Source: Riptortus pedestris
Lineage: Eukaryota; Arthropoda; Insecta; Hemiptera; Alydidae
Direction of reading: 5' to 3'
Length of the DNA stretch: 64,000 bases
Assembly (NCBI GenBank): GCA_019009955.1
Contig: CM032228.1
Location: 223,111,501 to 223,175,500, forward strand
Position numbers and translations under genes: made by a program. The notes under the pieces were generated by a model. That model did no database searches. It was not told the origin of the DNA and was given only the letters and a program-made list of their open reading frames with translations. Below, one piece after another: positions 34,753 through 45,710 of the stretch. Within the stretch, counting starts at the first letter, position 1; each line of letters begins with the position of its first letter.

Positions 34753-36719
34753 CTAGCTAAGGTACCCGGCTTCGCTCGGGAATTCATTTGAGGTTTAATG
34801 ATGATGGTATTTTTTTTTGGCAAGCCTTTACTTTCCACAATATTTTAACATTTTCCGATGTATACCCGTCGTTGCCGTGGATTTGTTAATAATAAAATTA
34901 TTTGTTATGTAAGGCTTCACTGTCCACAATATTTTTATATTTCCCGTCTCCTGTGCATGTAGTTTTTTAATTCATAATCATAGAATGTATTCTGCCCACC
35001 AAACTATGTTTGAATTAAACTTCCTTTCCCTTGTTACAAACATCGTTACAAAGACCAACAGTGACTCAAAACAAATTAGAAAATGTAATATACTGCGAAT
35101 TTTTATTTTAGGCTTCTCTTATAACCCTTCCCCCCCCCCCTCCCGTTTCAACCTAAAAAATTTAATAAAGCTTATAATCGTTTAAAAAATAATGCTAATT
35201 CACATGCCAAGTTGAGTTAAGTTCCGTTCAATCATTAGTGCCAAATACAATTGTCGGCTACCGTTCTAGTTTTCAGTGTATATCTCGTTTATACTTGGTA
35301 TACGACAAAAGTGAATGTAACTAACGTTACTTTATATAACAAAATAAACAGCTTCTGTTATGTTCAGAATACCCAATAAACCAATAGAAAACGAAATATC
35401 GCTATTTTTAATTTCAGGTCTCCCTTACAACCCCCACTCCTGCTCGTCTCTAGAAATAATGGTACAGCTTATTATCATGAAGGAGTTAGTGTTAATTCAC
35501 ATACAGAATTTTGTTTAGTTCGGTTGAGTCTTAGGTACCAAATAAAATTGTTGATTCCCGTTAACGTTTTTTAGCGTATAACTCATTTATATTTCCGTAT
35601 ACGGCAAAAGTGTATATAACAAAAGTTACTCTAAATATCAAAATAAACAACTTTTGTTATGTACATATTTGCCGAAAAACGAAAATGGAATTTACCCTTC
35701 AGTCCTAAGCTGTCCACACTTAGTTTTAAATTTGTTTTCAATATGTCACAATACATTGCTGCATTCATTTTCCCATCAATGAAAGCCACTTGTCCAACAC
35801 CTGCAGCCGCCAGACACCCCCACACCATCAAAGAGCCTCCCCCGTGTTTCACTGTAGACTGTATATTTTTTTATTTTTAGAGCTTTATTTTTTTTCCTCC
35901 AGATTTCCCCCTCCCTTTTTGACCCAAATAGTTCAATTTTAGTTTCATCACTAAATATAACATCTTCCCAGTATTCAGAAGTTTTATTAATAAAAGCTTT
36001 TGCAAATTGCAGCCTCTTCTTTCTATTTTTTCACTAATCATTGGTTTACGTCTAGGTGTACGCCCATGGAAAGTATTTTTTTTCAGTAATCTTCTAATCG
36101 TTTGAGCATGCACTTTTCCCCAGTATCATTAAATACCTCTGCTGCAATAGTAGGAGCACTCATTTTGGGATTAATTTTTATTTTTCTTAATATTTTGTTC
36201 TCATCACGTTCAGTTAATATTTTTGGACGGCCGGACTCACTCAAAGTCGAGCCTGTCTTCATGCCTATACCGATTTATCACATTAGCCACTGTACTTTTG
36301 CATCTATTTACTAAACGCCTAATCTCCCGCACACTTTTACCCTTTTGATAATTAAATAGAATTATTTGCTGCTCTTTGAATGTTGTCCGAGCCATGAGAA
36401 ATAAAATGTGCGGTTTTCAGTCACTGTTGGTCTTTGCATCGTATCAAGGGAAAGGAAGTTTAATTCAAACATAGTTTGGTGGGCAGAATACTTTCTATGA
36501 TTATGAATTAAAAAACTACTTGCACAGGAGACGGGAAATATAAAAATATTGTGGACAGTGAAGCCTTACATAACAAATAATTTTATTATTAACAAATCCA
36601 CGGCAAAGACGGGTATACTTCGGAAAATGTTAAAATATTGTGGAAAGTAAAGGCTTGCCAAAAAAAATACCATTAAACCTCAAATGAATTCCCGAGCGAA
36701 GCCCGGGTACCTTAGCTAG
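34753..36719. mobile_element. Helitron/Tc1 palindromic mosaic
   Basis: Both outer ends are Helitron-like 3' termini pointing outward, CTAG at 34753-34756 and 36716-36719. Going inward each arm has about 210 bp of Helitron-like 3' sequence, then about 110 bp of Tc1-like terminal repeat (TTGGTGGGCAGAATAC). The left half then continues with Helitron-like monomer sequence (35,085-35,685) and the right half with Tc1 transposase (35,690-36,395). A simple Tc1 insertion would not give inverted Helitron flanks. Arms of about 320 bp differ at few positions by eye. Confidence 0.7.
35690..36395 (-). pseudogene. Tc1-like transposase, 3' truncated
   Basis: ATG at 36395 begins MARTTFKEQQIILFNYQKG, then KSVREIRRLVNRCKSTVANV (paired HTH), RTPRRKP, and MKHGGGSLMVWGCLAAAGVG with FIDGKMN. 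The last block follows the first catalytic Asp in Tc1 proteins. It stops at KGKFHF, before the second Asp and final Glu, where Helitron-like sequence begins. Several frameshifts. Confidence 0.85.
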
Positions 36720-36890
36720 TTGTTCATAAATTGCCTCATGTTACCTGAAATGAATTAATATTTTTGATATTAGTTATTCTATAAATCCCCTGCCTGACCC
36801 TCACGGCAAAATAATGTGCCCACAAGGGAAGTGTAGTTGTAAACATTGAAGCCTTCACAAAAAAAATAAAAGATTACATTCCTTGTTCTG
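36720..36890 (+). repeat. Helitron-like 3' fragment
   Basis: AAGGGAAGTGTAGTTGTAAAC and GAAGCCTTCACAAAAAAAAT-like sequence matches the segment before the hairpin in other copies; the hairpin itself is lost, and a G14 run follows. Confidence 0.5.
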
Positions 36891-37251
36891 CTCGGGGGGG
36901 GGGGGGGTTGCCATTCGGTAGTTGCTCAGATCGTAACTTTTTTGCAATTTTGGCGAATGACGTACTAGTTGCCACTTTCAGCTTTGTTTACATCGTGAGC
37001 ATTGTTGTCTTTTAGTGAATTGTTTTATTTTATATTGTTATAAGTGATTTTTTTGCAACCAAGGGTGGGACTAAACTACATTTCACTCGTTAATCCTGAT
37101 ATTTCTCGGGTTTGTTCAGAACAGCGAAGCAGCTCATGAAGTATGAATATTACACGATGCCAAGAAGGGCAAATAAATTCAAAAGTTACTATAACGAAAT
37201 AAACAACTTCTGTTATTTGAAGAAGAATGTATTCAAACGCGTGTTGGGAAA

Positions 37252-38537
37252 TCCAAAAATTTGGTTTCTTTTCAGAAAGGGTTTGTATTAAGTATTAAAT
37301 CTTTAAGTAAAAATGTGAAACATATTTAACAGCCAGATTAAATCAAGACTGCTTAGAAAACTTCTTTCCCCTATTGTGAGGTTTAAGCCATTTTTATAAT
37401 AATCCCTCACCAAGGAAGTGAAACACTGTCTAAAATTATTATTACTACGAACAAATACTGCTCTCATAACCCAAAATTCTCCTCCAATGCCGGTCAAAAC
37501 CGAAAATGATTATTCGTCACAAAGTTACTTAACTAGCAAAATTTTTCTGGGTGTACCAGATGTTGATGATCTCATGAAACTGCTAGAAGAAGATTCAGAA
37601 GTAAGAAGCATAGCGCTAAGCACTGAAATGAATATTGAAGAACCTAATACATTACAGAGTGTTACCGAAATAGTTTCCAATGAATCTTCTATTGACTGTT
37701 CATTTGAAGGACTTCAGTTTATTGCAGGGTACGTGGCACATAAATGTACAAAATATGACCAAAATTTAGGTATTCCTCACATGTAGAATAGAGCCAGAAC
37801 CATCACTATCATTTGGATGGATAAACAAATTGTATCGGGGTGGTTTAATTAAACCAACTGACGACTGGCTTCAAACAGTTCAACAAATGGAGGTAACATT
37901 TGGAATATTACACGGCCAAAATATAGTGAAAATAGATAATGTTATAGAAACTTCTTGCAAACTCATACAGGAAAAATTTCCTCATCTTAATAAAAAAGTC
38001 CGTCACGCAGGGGCTGCGTAAACTAAGCAGATTTCCCACGTGGTTTTGCAATAAAGAAATCTGCCTAATAACAACTGTAGTAGTAAGAAACCTCTAAACC
38101 TAAAACATTATTTAGGGCGTAATAACCCAGTAGTTTCTAGCCCCAAAAAACAGTTAACGTAGCTTCTAAACCTATTCATGAGGGACGAATAGTTATGGAA
38201 ACGGCCACCAGAGCTCTCGGCATAGCCTACTGGCGACCACACGCAGAATACAAATGCAAATATCTCGGTTAATATTTAAGATACAGAAAACATGTATAGA
38301 ACAATATATATTTATAGTAAATTTAATTTGCAATAAGATTTATTCTATACAATTTTTCGATCCGACGCATAATAACAGAGATATTTTGAATTTTCAAAAA
38401 TCCCCCCCTCTAAACCCCCCCTCCCACTGGTTCGATTTCAGCCATTAACGAACTTGATCTTCCTTTTTACATAAAACGATTAAATTCCGAGTTTGGTAAC
38501 GATCATACAAAAATTGCGACCGCTAGAGCGTTAACAG

Positions 38538-38605
<68 letters not shown>

Positions 38606-38834
38606 TTGAACGGACCTCATTTTCGTCATCTCCTGGGTAGGATCGATGGACATTTGAAGAAATTTTTCGAAACTCGCGTCATGAGTACGACCTCAATAGC
38701 TGATTTCCCTTAAGGGAAATCTGCTAAAAGTTGTCAAATGTTATGTACGTACTAGAACATTTATTCGCTTAAATCATTTAATTACAATGTATAAATACCA
38801 ACAAAACGAAAAGAGTGCAGCATCTTTGCATTAA
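37252..38834 (+). pseudogene. P-element/THAP9-like transposase fragment, split by Rep-A
   Basis: Pieces in order: FQKGFVLSIKSLSKNVKHI, TARLNQDCLENFF, FEGLQFIAGYVAHKC, INKLYRGGLIKPTDDWLQ, EKFPHLNKK, then after a 728-bp Rep-A insertion VVKCYVRTRTFIRLNHLI and a TAA at 38,832-38,834. LNQDCLENFF, FIAGYVA and RGGL..P.D are found in THAP9 and P-element transposases. Frameshifts occur near 37,323, 37,375-37,415 and 37,785. Only the C-terminal third is present. TTTTCAG at about 37,275 may be an old intron acceptor. Confidence 0.8.
37998..38725 (+). repeat. Rep-A copy inserted in the P-like ORF
   Basis: Complete copy, GTCCGTCACGCAGGGGCTGC to GGGAAATCTGCT, with (TA)n at 38,541-38,602. The P-like reading frame resumes just to its right (GTTGTCAAATGTTATGTACG), which fixes the element ends to within a few bases. 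Possible AAAA target duplication. Confidence 0.85.
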
Positions 38835-39370
38835 GAAAGGACAAGACAGACTACATGCCAATGGCAGCTTTTAAAAAGGTAAGATTTAAAATGTAAGAAA
38901 CAGAATTATTTTCTTCTAGTGTTTCCTATAGGAGTTTATTTCACATGCTCCATCACTAATGATATTACATGTTTCCTTCACAGTTATTTATTCTATGGGA
39001 CAGTGCGGTTTCAGTGCATCCAATCTGTTCACAAGCATGCAACTGGAACTGAGGAATCCCTGCGACTCGAAATGTTAGCATCTTTTTATTACAAGAAGGA
39101 CTATATGTCAATGACAGTTTTTTAAAATGTAAGATTTAAAAACTAAGAAACAGAATTATTTTCATGTGCAGTATAGAAATTTATTTCCCTTGGTCCATTA
39201 GTAATGATAATATATGTTTTATTCACAGTTATTTATTCTATGGTACTTCAATGTGTAGGCTCTAACTTCATTGCCATTCTCTTCACAAGGATGCAACTGG
39301 AACCAAGGATTCCCTGTGACTCTAAATATGAGCATCTTTTTAGATCAAGAAGGACTACATACCAATGATA
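38821..39370 (+). repeat. ~256-bp tandem repeat, two units plus partial
   Basis: CATCTTT.....AAG.A.GGAC landmarks at 38821, 39079 and 39333 give periods of 258 and 254 bp. AAGAAACAGAATTATTTTC and CACAGTTATTTATTCTATGG also recur. The array begins at the stop codon of the P-like frame, so it may be that element's 3' region. Confidence 0.85.
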
Positions 39371-39399
39371 GCCTTTAAAAATCTTGTACCTTAATGGAC

Positions 39400-40078
39400 T
39401 TGTTGATCTTTAAAATAATTTACTAACTTATATTCCAGTAACTGGATATCTTAGTTTATTGCTTGGTTAGTTTAATGTTATTAACTTTAATTTGTTTGTA
39501 TAATAGTAGTCATTACTGTTTTCATGTTTTGAACACTTCATCTTACTATAGAAAAGTTTTTCTTTGTATTGTGTTGATTACGTAGAACAATTACGATTTT
39601 TAAATGTAAAGGAACATATCTCAATTTTAAGGAACTATTATGTATTTATTTTTAATGGAATATAATTTGTACAATGGATCATTTCAAGTAAAATATATTC
39701 AACTAAAGTAATTTGTATAATTTACAGCATATACCATTTTAATAATTTTGTAATCACCAAATTAATCAGAAAACGGCTTATATTGATTGTATTTCAATAG
39801 GGCTAGTGAGTAGCAGACTTGCTGCATGCAGGAATATTACTGTTAATATTTTGCAAGGGTATGTATGTGTAGTTCTGTTATTAATTGTAAAGGAAAGTGT
39901 ATAAAGAAGTATAGTCCAAAAAATAAAAATGTATTTACATACAAAAAATATATTACATTTAAACAACATAAATAATTCCTTCTTTAAATATTTAAAGAGT
40001 GAATAATGTATTGCATTGGCATTATCATTCTAAATGCACATTATAAATTCTAATTATTTTCACATTAATTAACTTAAC

Positions 40079-40125
<47 letters not shown>

Positions 40126-40388
40126 TATATGTACAAAAAAAATTGGTTGAATACAGTACTTCATGGTGTAATATGCAAGAAGTTAGATAGAAGAATCTAT
40201 AAAATATATTTAGGTAGCAAGAGGTTTGGAAGTTGATAAGATAGTTTCAAAAATATAACGAATACATTTAGTTTAAAATTGGATTTTGTTATGATAGAAA
40301 TTTAACAAAATTAACAGTTTTAGAGCATAGAACATAAATTCTCATAATTGTTACAATGTTATTGTGGGACAATGAATATAACTATATA

Positions 40389-40442
<54 letters not shown>

Positions 40443-41677
40443 ACATATACAATTAGCAATATTACTCTAGGTCATTCAGCTAGTATATTATGCAAAGGTT
40501 GATGATTTAAGTTAGGTTACAATGGATTATGCAACAATAAATGAAAGGTTTGCTGATAAATATAAATTACTATACAAATAAAATATATAAAACTATTTCT
40601 TTGGAAATATAATTAAACTATTTGACACAATTATAAATAAAGGCTACTTTTATTCTTCATTACATAACACTTAATAATAAATAAATAAATTATGCTAAAT
40701 GATAAACTAAAGGAAACAGAATTTATATTTAAATCCTTGTTTTATAGAAGCTAGTGAAGGTTAATCAAATGATTAAATAAAATTAACTAAATTTTTTTTA
40801 CAGTAACAGAATAGTAAATATAAGAATAGAGAAATTAAATAAGCAAAATTAATTATTAATAATCAACAAAATAACAGTAATTTTAAGTATTCATAAACAG
40901 TTTGTATAACTGAGTTTATGAACATTGCAGAAACATACACATACATCGTTTTTTTGCTTTTTTAATTTATTGTCCAAGAGGTACTAAGTAGGAAATAATT
41001 ATTATTGTACTCCTGGAATGTTTACAAGGATGGCCCAAGAAGATAATAACATTCTCTACTAGTGCTTCCTTCAACAATTTTCAAAGTTTACAGTGGAATG
41101 AATGAACAAATTAGAGATAAACACTTTTTTTTACTACATATGAGTTAGAAAAAAATATATGAAATACATAAGCATCAAATTAAATACATACAAAATCTCA
41201 TATTTTCCAACAGCAGTTAATGCTTAATGATATTCTGAGTAACATTTGAAAAATTGACTTTTCCACATACTTTCCATGCATTTTTGGATAAAGGGCATTT
41301 GGAAATGAGTGACTCATTTGATTGTACTGTATTAACAATTTATGTATTGCACACTACTATAAATATTCTGAACTAGTCATAAACAAGTTGAAATTAAGGT
41401 AATTCTAAATTGCACTAGGTTTATGAAAATCATGAAAATGGGCCCAGAATTTCTCAATGGAAATATACATTTTATATAAAAATATATAATTTGCATGATA
41501 AAGTTCTGTAACATTGAAGATTGATAAAGTTTACTGTAGTATGTAGGTACTTAGAGTTATTGTTTAATCTTAAATTAAAGAAGGAAGATTTGAAACAAGG
41601 CTTAATCGCTGATCATACTTTAAAAAAAATAGTGTCAGTTTATGTTGGGCAGTGTGTGAATAGTTAAAAGTAATAGA
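39400..41677. other. Non-coding stretch 3' of MTMR gene
   Basis: AT-rich, with (TA)n at 40,084-40,121 and 40,392-40,440. No protein homology on either strand. Part of it is presumably the MTMR 3' UTR; an ATTAAA hexamer on the minus strand lies at 41,568-41,563. Confidence 0.5.
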
Positions 41678-41824
41678 CTAACTATGAACTGGTGAGCTAA
41701 GACGAGTAGGAGAATTCATACTGCGAGCCATTCTACTTTTCAGTTCCTTTCGAGAGTCTTCAGCAATTTTTTCAAGTTGCACTTTTAATGCTAAAAGCTC
41801 ACGAGTTCGTTGATAAACTGGTTC
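41678..41824 (-). CDS. MTMR2: MTMR exon k (stop codon)
   Basis: [20 protein letters not shown], predicted coiled coil, then a Ser/Pro/Arg-rich tail ending SSPVHS and TAG at 41680-41678. Confidence 0.92.
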   Translation of the reverse strand, partial: EPVYQRTRELLALKVQLEKIAEDSRKELKSRMARSMNSPTRLSSPVHS

Positions 41825-42768
41825 CTAACATGAAATAAATATATTAATATATAACCATATATGCAACAGATGTGTTTATTGGAAAATACATTTGCTTCCA
41901 TAAAGTGTTAACAATATAGATAGTAGCTTACTTATTCTAATTATTACTTATTTTATGATTAGAATACAGCAAAATTATAGTGAGTGTTTAAGACAAACGG
42001 CAAGTTTAATCTCTAGCCTTAAGTAAGAATGTACAAGTGAATAGTGAACAAGCCTGTATTTTCAGGAGATGATACAGAAGACACAAAAGTGTTATCAGTA
42101 TTTGTATAGTACAATAAAATTATATTTGAAAACTAACTTGTACCTCAATCCTCAAAGTAAAAAAAATCCTGTTGGACTATCTTAGCCACCTATAACCAAA
42201 TCTTGGATATCTCAAAGGCACCAGCCGTTATCTTATGATTGAATCCTCATACACACTGTTTTTTAACTACTGATTATTGAGATGCCTTCCCCAAAGAAAA
42301 TGAATTATTGAGGAAAAAAAAATAATCCGAAGGGTTCAAGTCAGGTCTGTATGCAGGTTGTGGTAGAGGTTCTAGTCTATCAAGTTCTTCAATTAGCAGA
42401 ATCCTCTTATGGGAAAAGATTAATGAGGTAATAATGGCATAAATTTCAAAAAATGTCTTCAAATTTTCATCGATCCTACCTATTACTTACTTATTACTTA
42501 TATAACGTGTGTTCGGGTTGGCTTTTGGAGAGAGAAATTTTTATTGTTAGATGATAGTTAATGATGGTATTTACTATCAATGATTATTTTCTTATATTGT
42601 GTGTGTGTGTGTGTATATATTAATATAAGTATTTTTTAGCAAATTTTCCTTTAGGTAAATCAGCTATTGAGGTTGTACTCATGACATGATTTTCCAAAAA
42701 TTTCCTTAAATGTCCATCGATCCTACCAAGAAGATGACGAAAATGAGGTCCATTCAAAATTTGATATA

Positions 42769-42804
<36 letters not shown>

Positions 42805-45672
42805 TGTAACGTCTATCTGTACATTGATTTTTTTTTCTTGATATTTCAGGATACTTTTTCGCTTCACATGGAATTGAAACAAAATCAGCAATTTTTGGCT
42901 TTGGTGTCTGTTTATTTTTACCTCTTCACACAAATTTTGTAAAACTTGGTACGTACAATACTACTAATCCAACTTAGACTATGCTAATATTCTCTGAGAA
43001 AAACAAGAGTGGAGGTCATAAAGGAGGCCTGGAATGAAAAATAGCGATATTTTGTTTCCTATTGTTTTTTTGGCAAGTATGCACGTAACAAAAGTTGCTT
43101 ATCTTTAATAATAAATAAAATTAATATATTGTATTCAGATATATTTCAGAAATTGTTTTTCTTTCCGGTCAAGAATATATCAATCTTTCAGCTCTGAGAG
43201 GTTGGCTGTTGGTTTACAATTCAGATGCTTTCTGTTGTAGAGGTTATTAAAATTTTGAATGATTTTTCATTGTCATTTTATTTATTTACTTAATATTCAC
43301 GGTTATGTTAAATGTAAAAGTATGTAGATTTATCTACTGTAAAACTTCACGTGGGAAATACGCTTAGATTACACAGCCCCTTCAGTGAACCTATGCTTCT
43401 ACTATTCCGACTTTCTATTTGAGTACCTGGGGTTTGAGTACTCAAAAAGAAAATCTTTTAAGAAAGAAAATAGTTTTCATTCTGAATTAGTTCAGTACAG
43501 CTTTCTAATGAATAACATTCACACCCATTATACAGTCTAAGTATTTCCCTAGCAAAGACGGATATTTAAGCTAATAATTAGTGATACGTACAACACCTAT
43601 ACAGCACTTACAACTTGCCACTGCTCAAAACTGTCTCTAGATATACTTGACCATTTCTAATAATCTAAGATGAAAAAATCTTCTAATAAGATGATGCTCT
43701 CTAATAGCAGAATAAGAGTAGTTGTTACTATGTAGAAATAAATTTGTATAATATTATTTATAACAAGTATGGTGAAAAAGTTAAATTCACTTAAATACCT
43801 GAGGCCTCATTGCAGGATTCCATCTACAGTATAGCCCTCTCCAGAGTTTAATGTGTCTCACACTGGCAACTGGTATAAGAACTTGTGGCTGGTGGGAATA
43901 ATACAAGGGATTTTTAAACAGGTCAATTTGGCTATTTGTATAAGACCAAAGTGAGACTGTTGTAGTCTTAACTTGCTCTGCAAGTCTTTCTTTTTCACTA
44001 GAAATAAAAATTTTATGGTTAGATGTGTTTTATTTTTTTAAGGTATTTAATCATAAATAAATAATAATAAACATAAAAAGTTTTGAACCCAAATAAATAC
44101 CATTATTACTGCGTTGAAACCACAATTGTGTCGAACACTGGGTGTCAAATATGTGATTAGTAGGGGTAACTGTAGTCCATATGAAAAATAGAAATGTATA
44201 GAACAATCTATTTTTTATTTTTAAAATATACATGATTTCCACCAGCACTCAGAATAAGAAATACTGTTTCGAGTGATCAGCACTGGACTAGCCAGGGTGG
44301 CAGGTCGGCAAATACCGAGGGCCCATGGTCATAAGGGTACCCAGGGCCAAAAATGTAAAAAAAGGATAACCAAAACCTAAAAGGGCATTAATTTTATTAT
44401 TAACACCCCAAATAATATTTATTTATATTTGTAAATACATTGCTGATACATACTTCTATTAGCAAATGTAAAGATTGTATTTTGCAACTTATGCTATTCT
44501 TACAGATTTTGTTTTAAAAATTAGTAATGTTTTGAAAGAAACTAATGTTCTGAATTTTTATTACAGAAAAATTTTGATTTATTAATTTTTATAATTGCCT
44601 ACAATCCAACAATAAATATTTGTATGAATTATAATATATGCACATTTTATAACCTCAAAGTCATCAGCTACTTATTTTATTAATTTCAATTAAAAATGTT
44701 CTTATTAAAAACATGCAAGTAAGTGTATTATGATACGTGTGTGTGTGTGTGTGTTACTAAATCAAAAATTGTTTGTATTATAATTAGTATCAAACATTTT
44801 GCTAGGGGAGAGGAGGGCACAGCTAATTTTCCCGAGTGACCACAGAGCTGTCAGTCCTATGGTGTGATTAATCTTAAAAACACAACAGATTTTTACCATA
44901 TAGGAGGTTACACAAAAGTAATGATATGTAAGTCTACTTCATTAAGATTTTCATTATTTGGTGTCAAGTCTAACAACCTTACCAAGTCCAGCACAGTGTT
45001 GTGCTCTCAGGAGGGAAGAAAACTACTTTTTAAACGTGTCAACTTCAGAACAAGAAAAACGAAATGAGGCATTTAGAGCAGAAGGGGCAAATTTGTTGAC
45101 TGCACTAAAGAGAAACTATGGAAATAAATCTGTACTAAATTACTATTTTTAATTTTTTTTTATATCACATAAAAAGAGTTTGGGCTGTATATGATTTAAA
45201 CATGGGCTCACATATTATAATTATGCTATCTACTCAGATGTGAGCACCCAAACATTTTTTTCTCTTATTCACCCCCCCTCGCCCTCCTCAAACTCAATGC
45301 AGTTTTTGAGGAAACAATTGTCATTAATTTATAAGCTAAAATTAGATTAATCCTTCAAAGTTTATTTTATAACGGAATTGAGTGCAGTACCATTAAGAGT
45401 TTTTCTCTTATTACAAAAATAATAAGTACTACTAAATAAGAAGAAGTGTCTCTGCTTCAATCCACTCTTATGTTTAGTATTGAGTTTGGGATGGTTTCTT
45501 AGAAAGAATATTCACTGTCATACTAATGGACAGTGTAATCACATGGGATGCATGCAGATTTAGACTAAATGTATACAATTGTTATCTAATGTAAAATGAA
45601 TTATACTTTTTGTTTTCAAACTAATATTTTAATAGTTGTAACTAGTTGTAGTGGCTTAAGTAATTAATGGTA

Positions 45673-45710
<38 letters not shown>

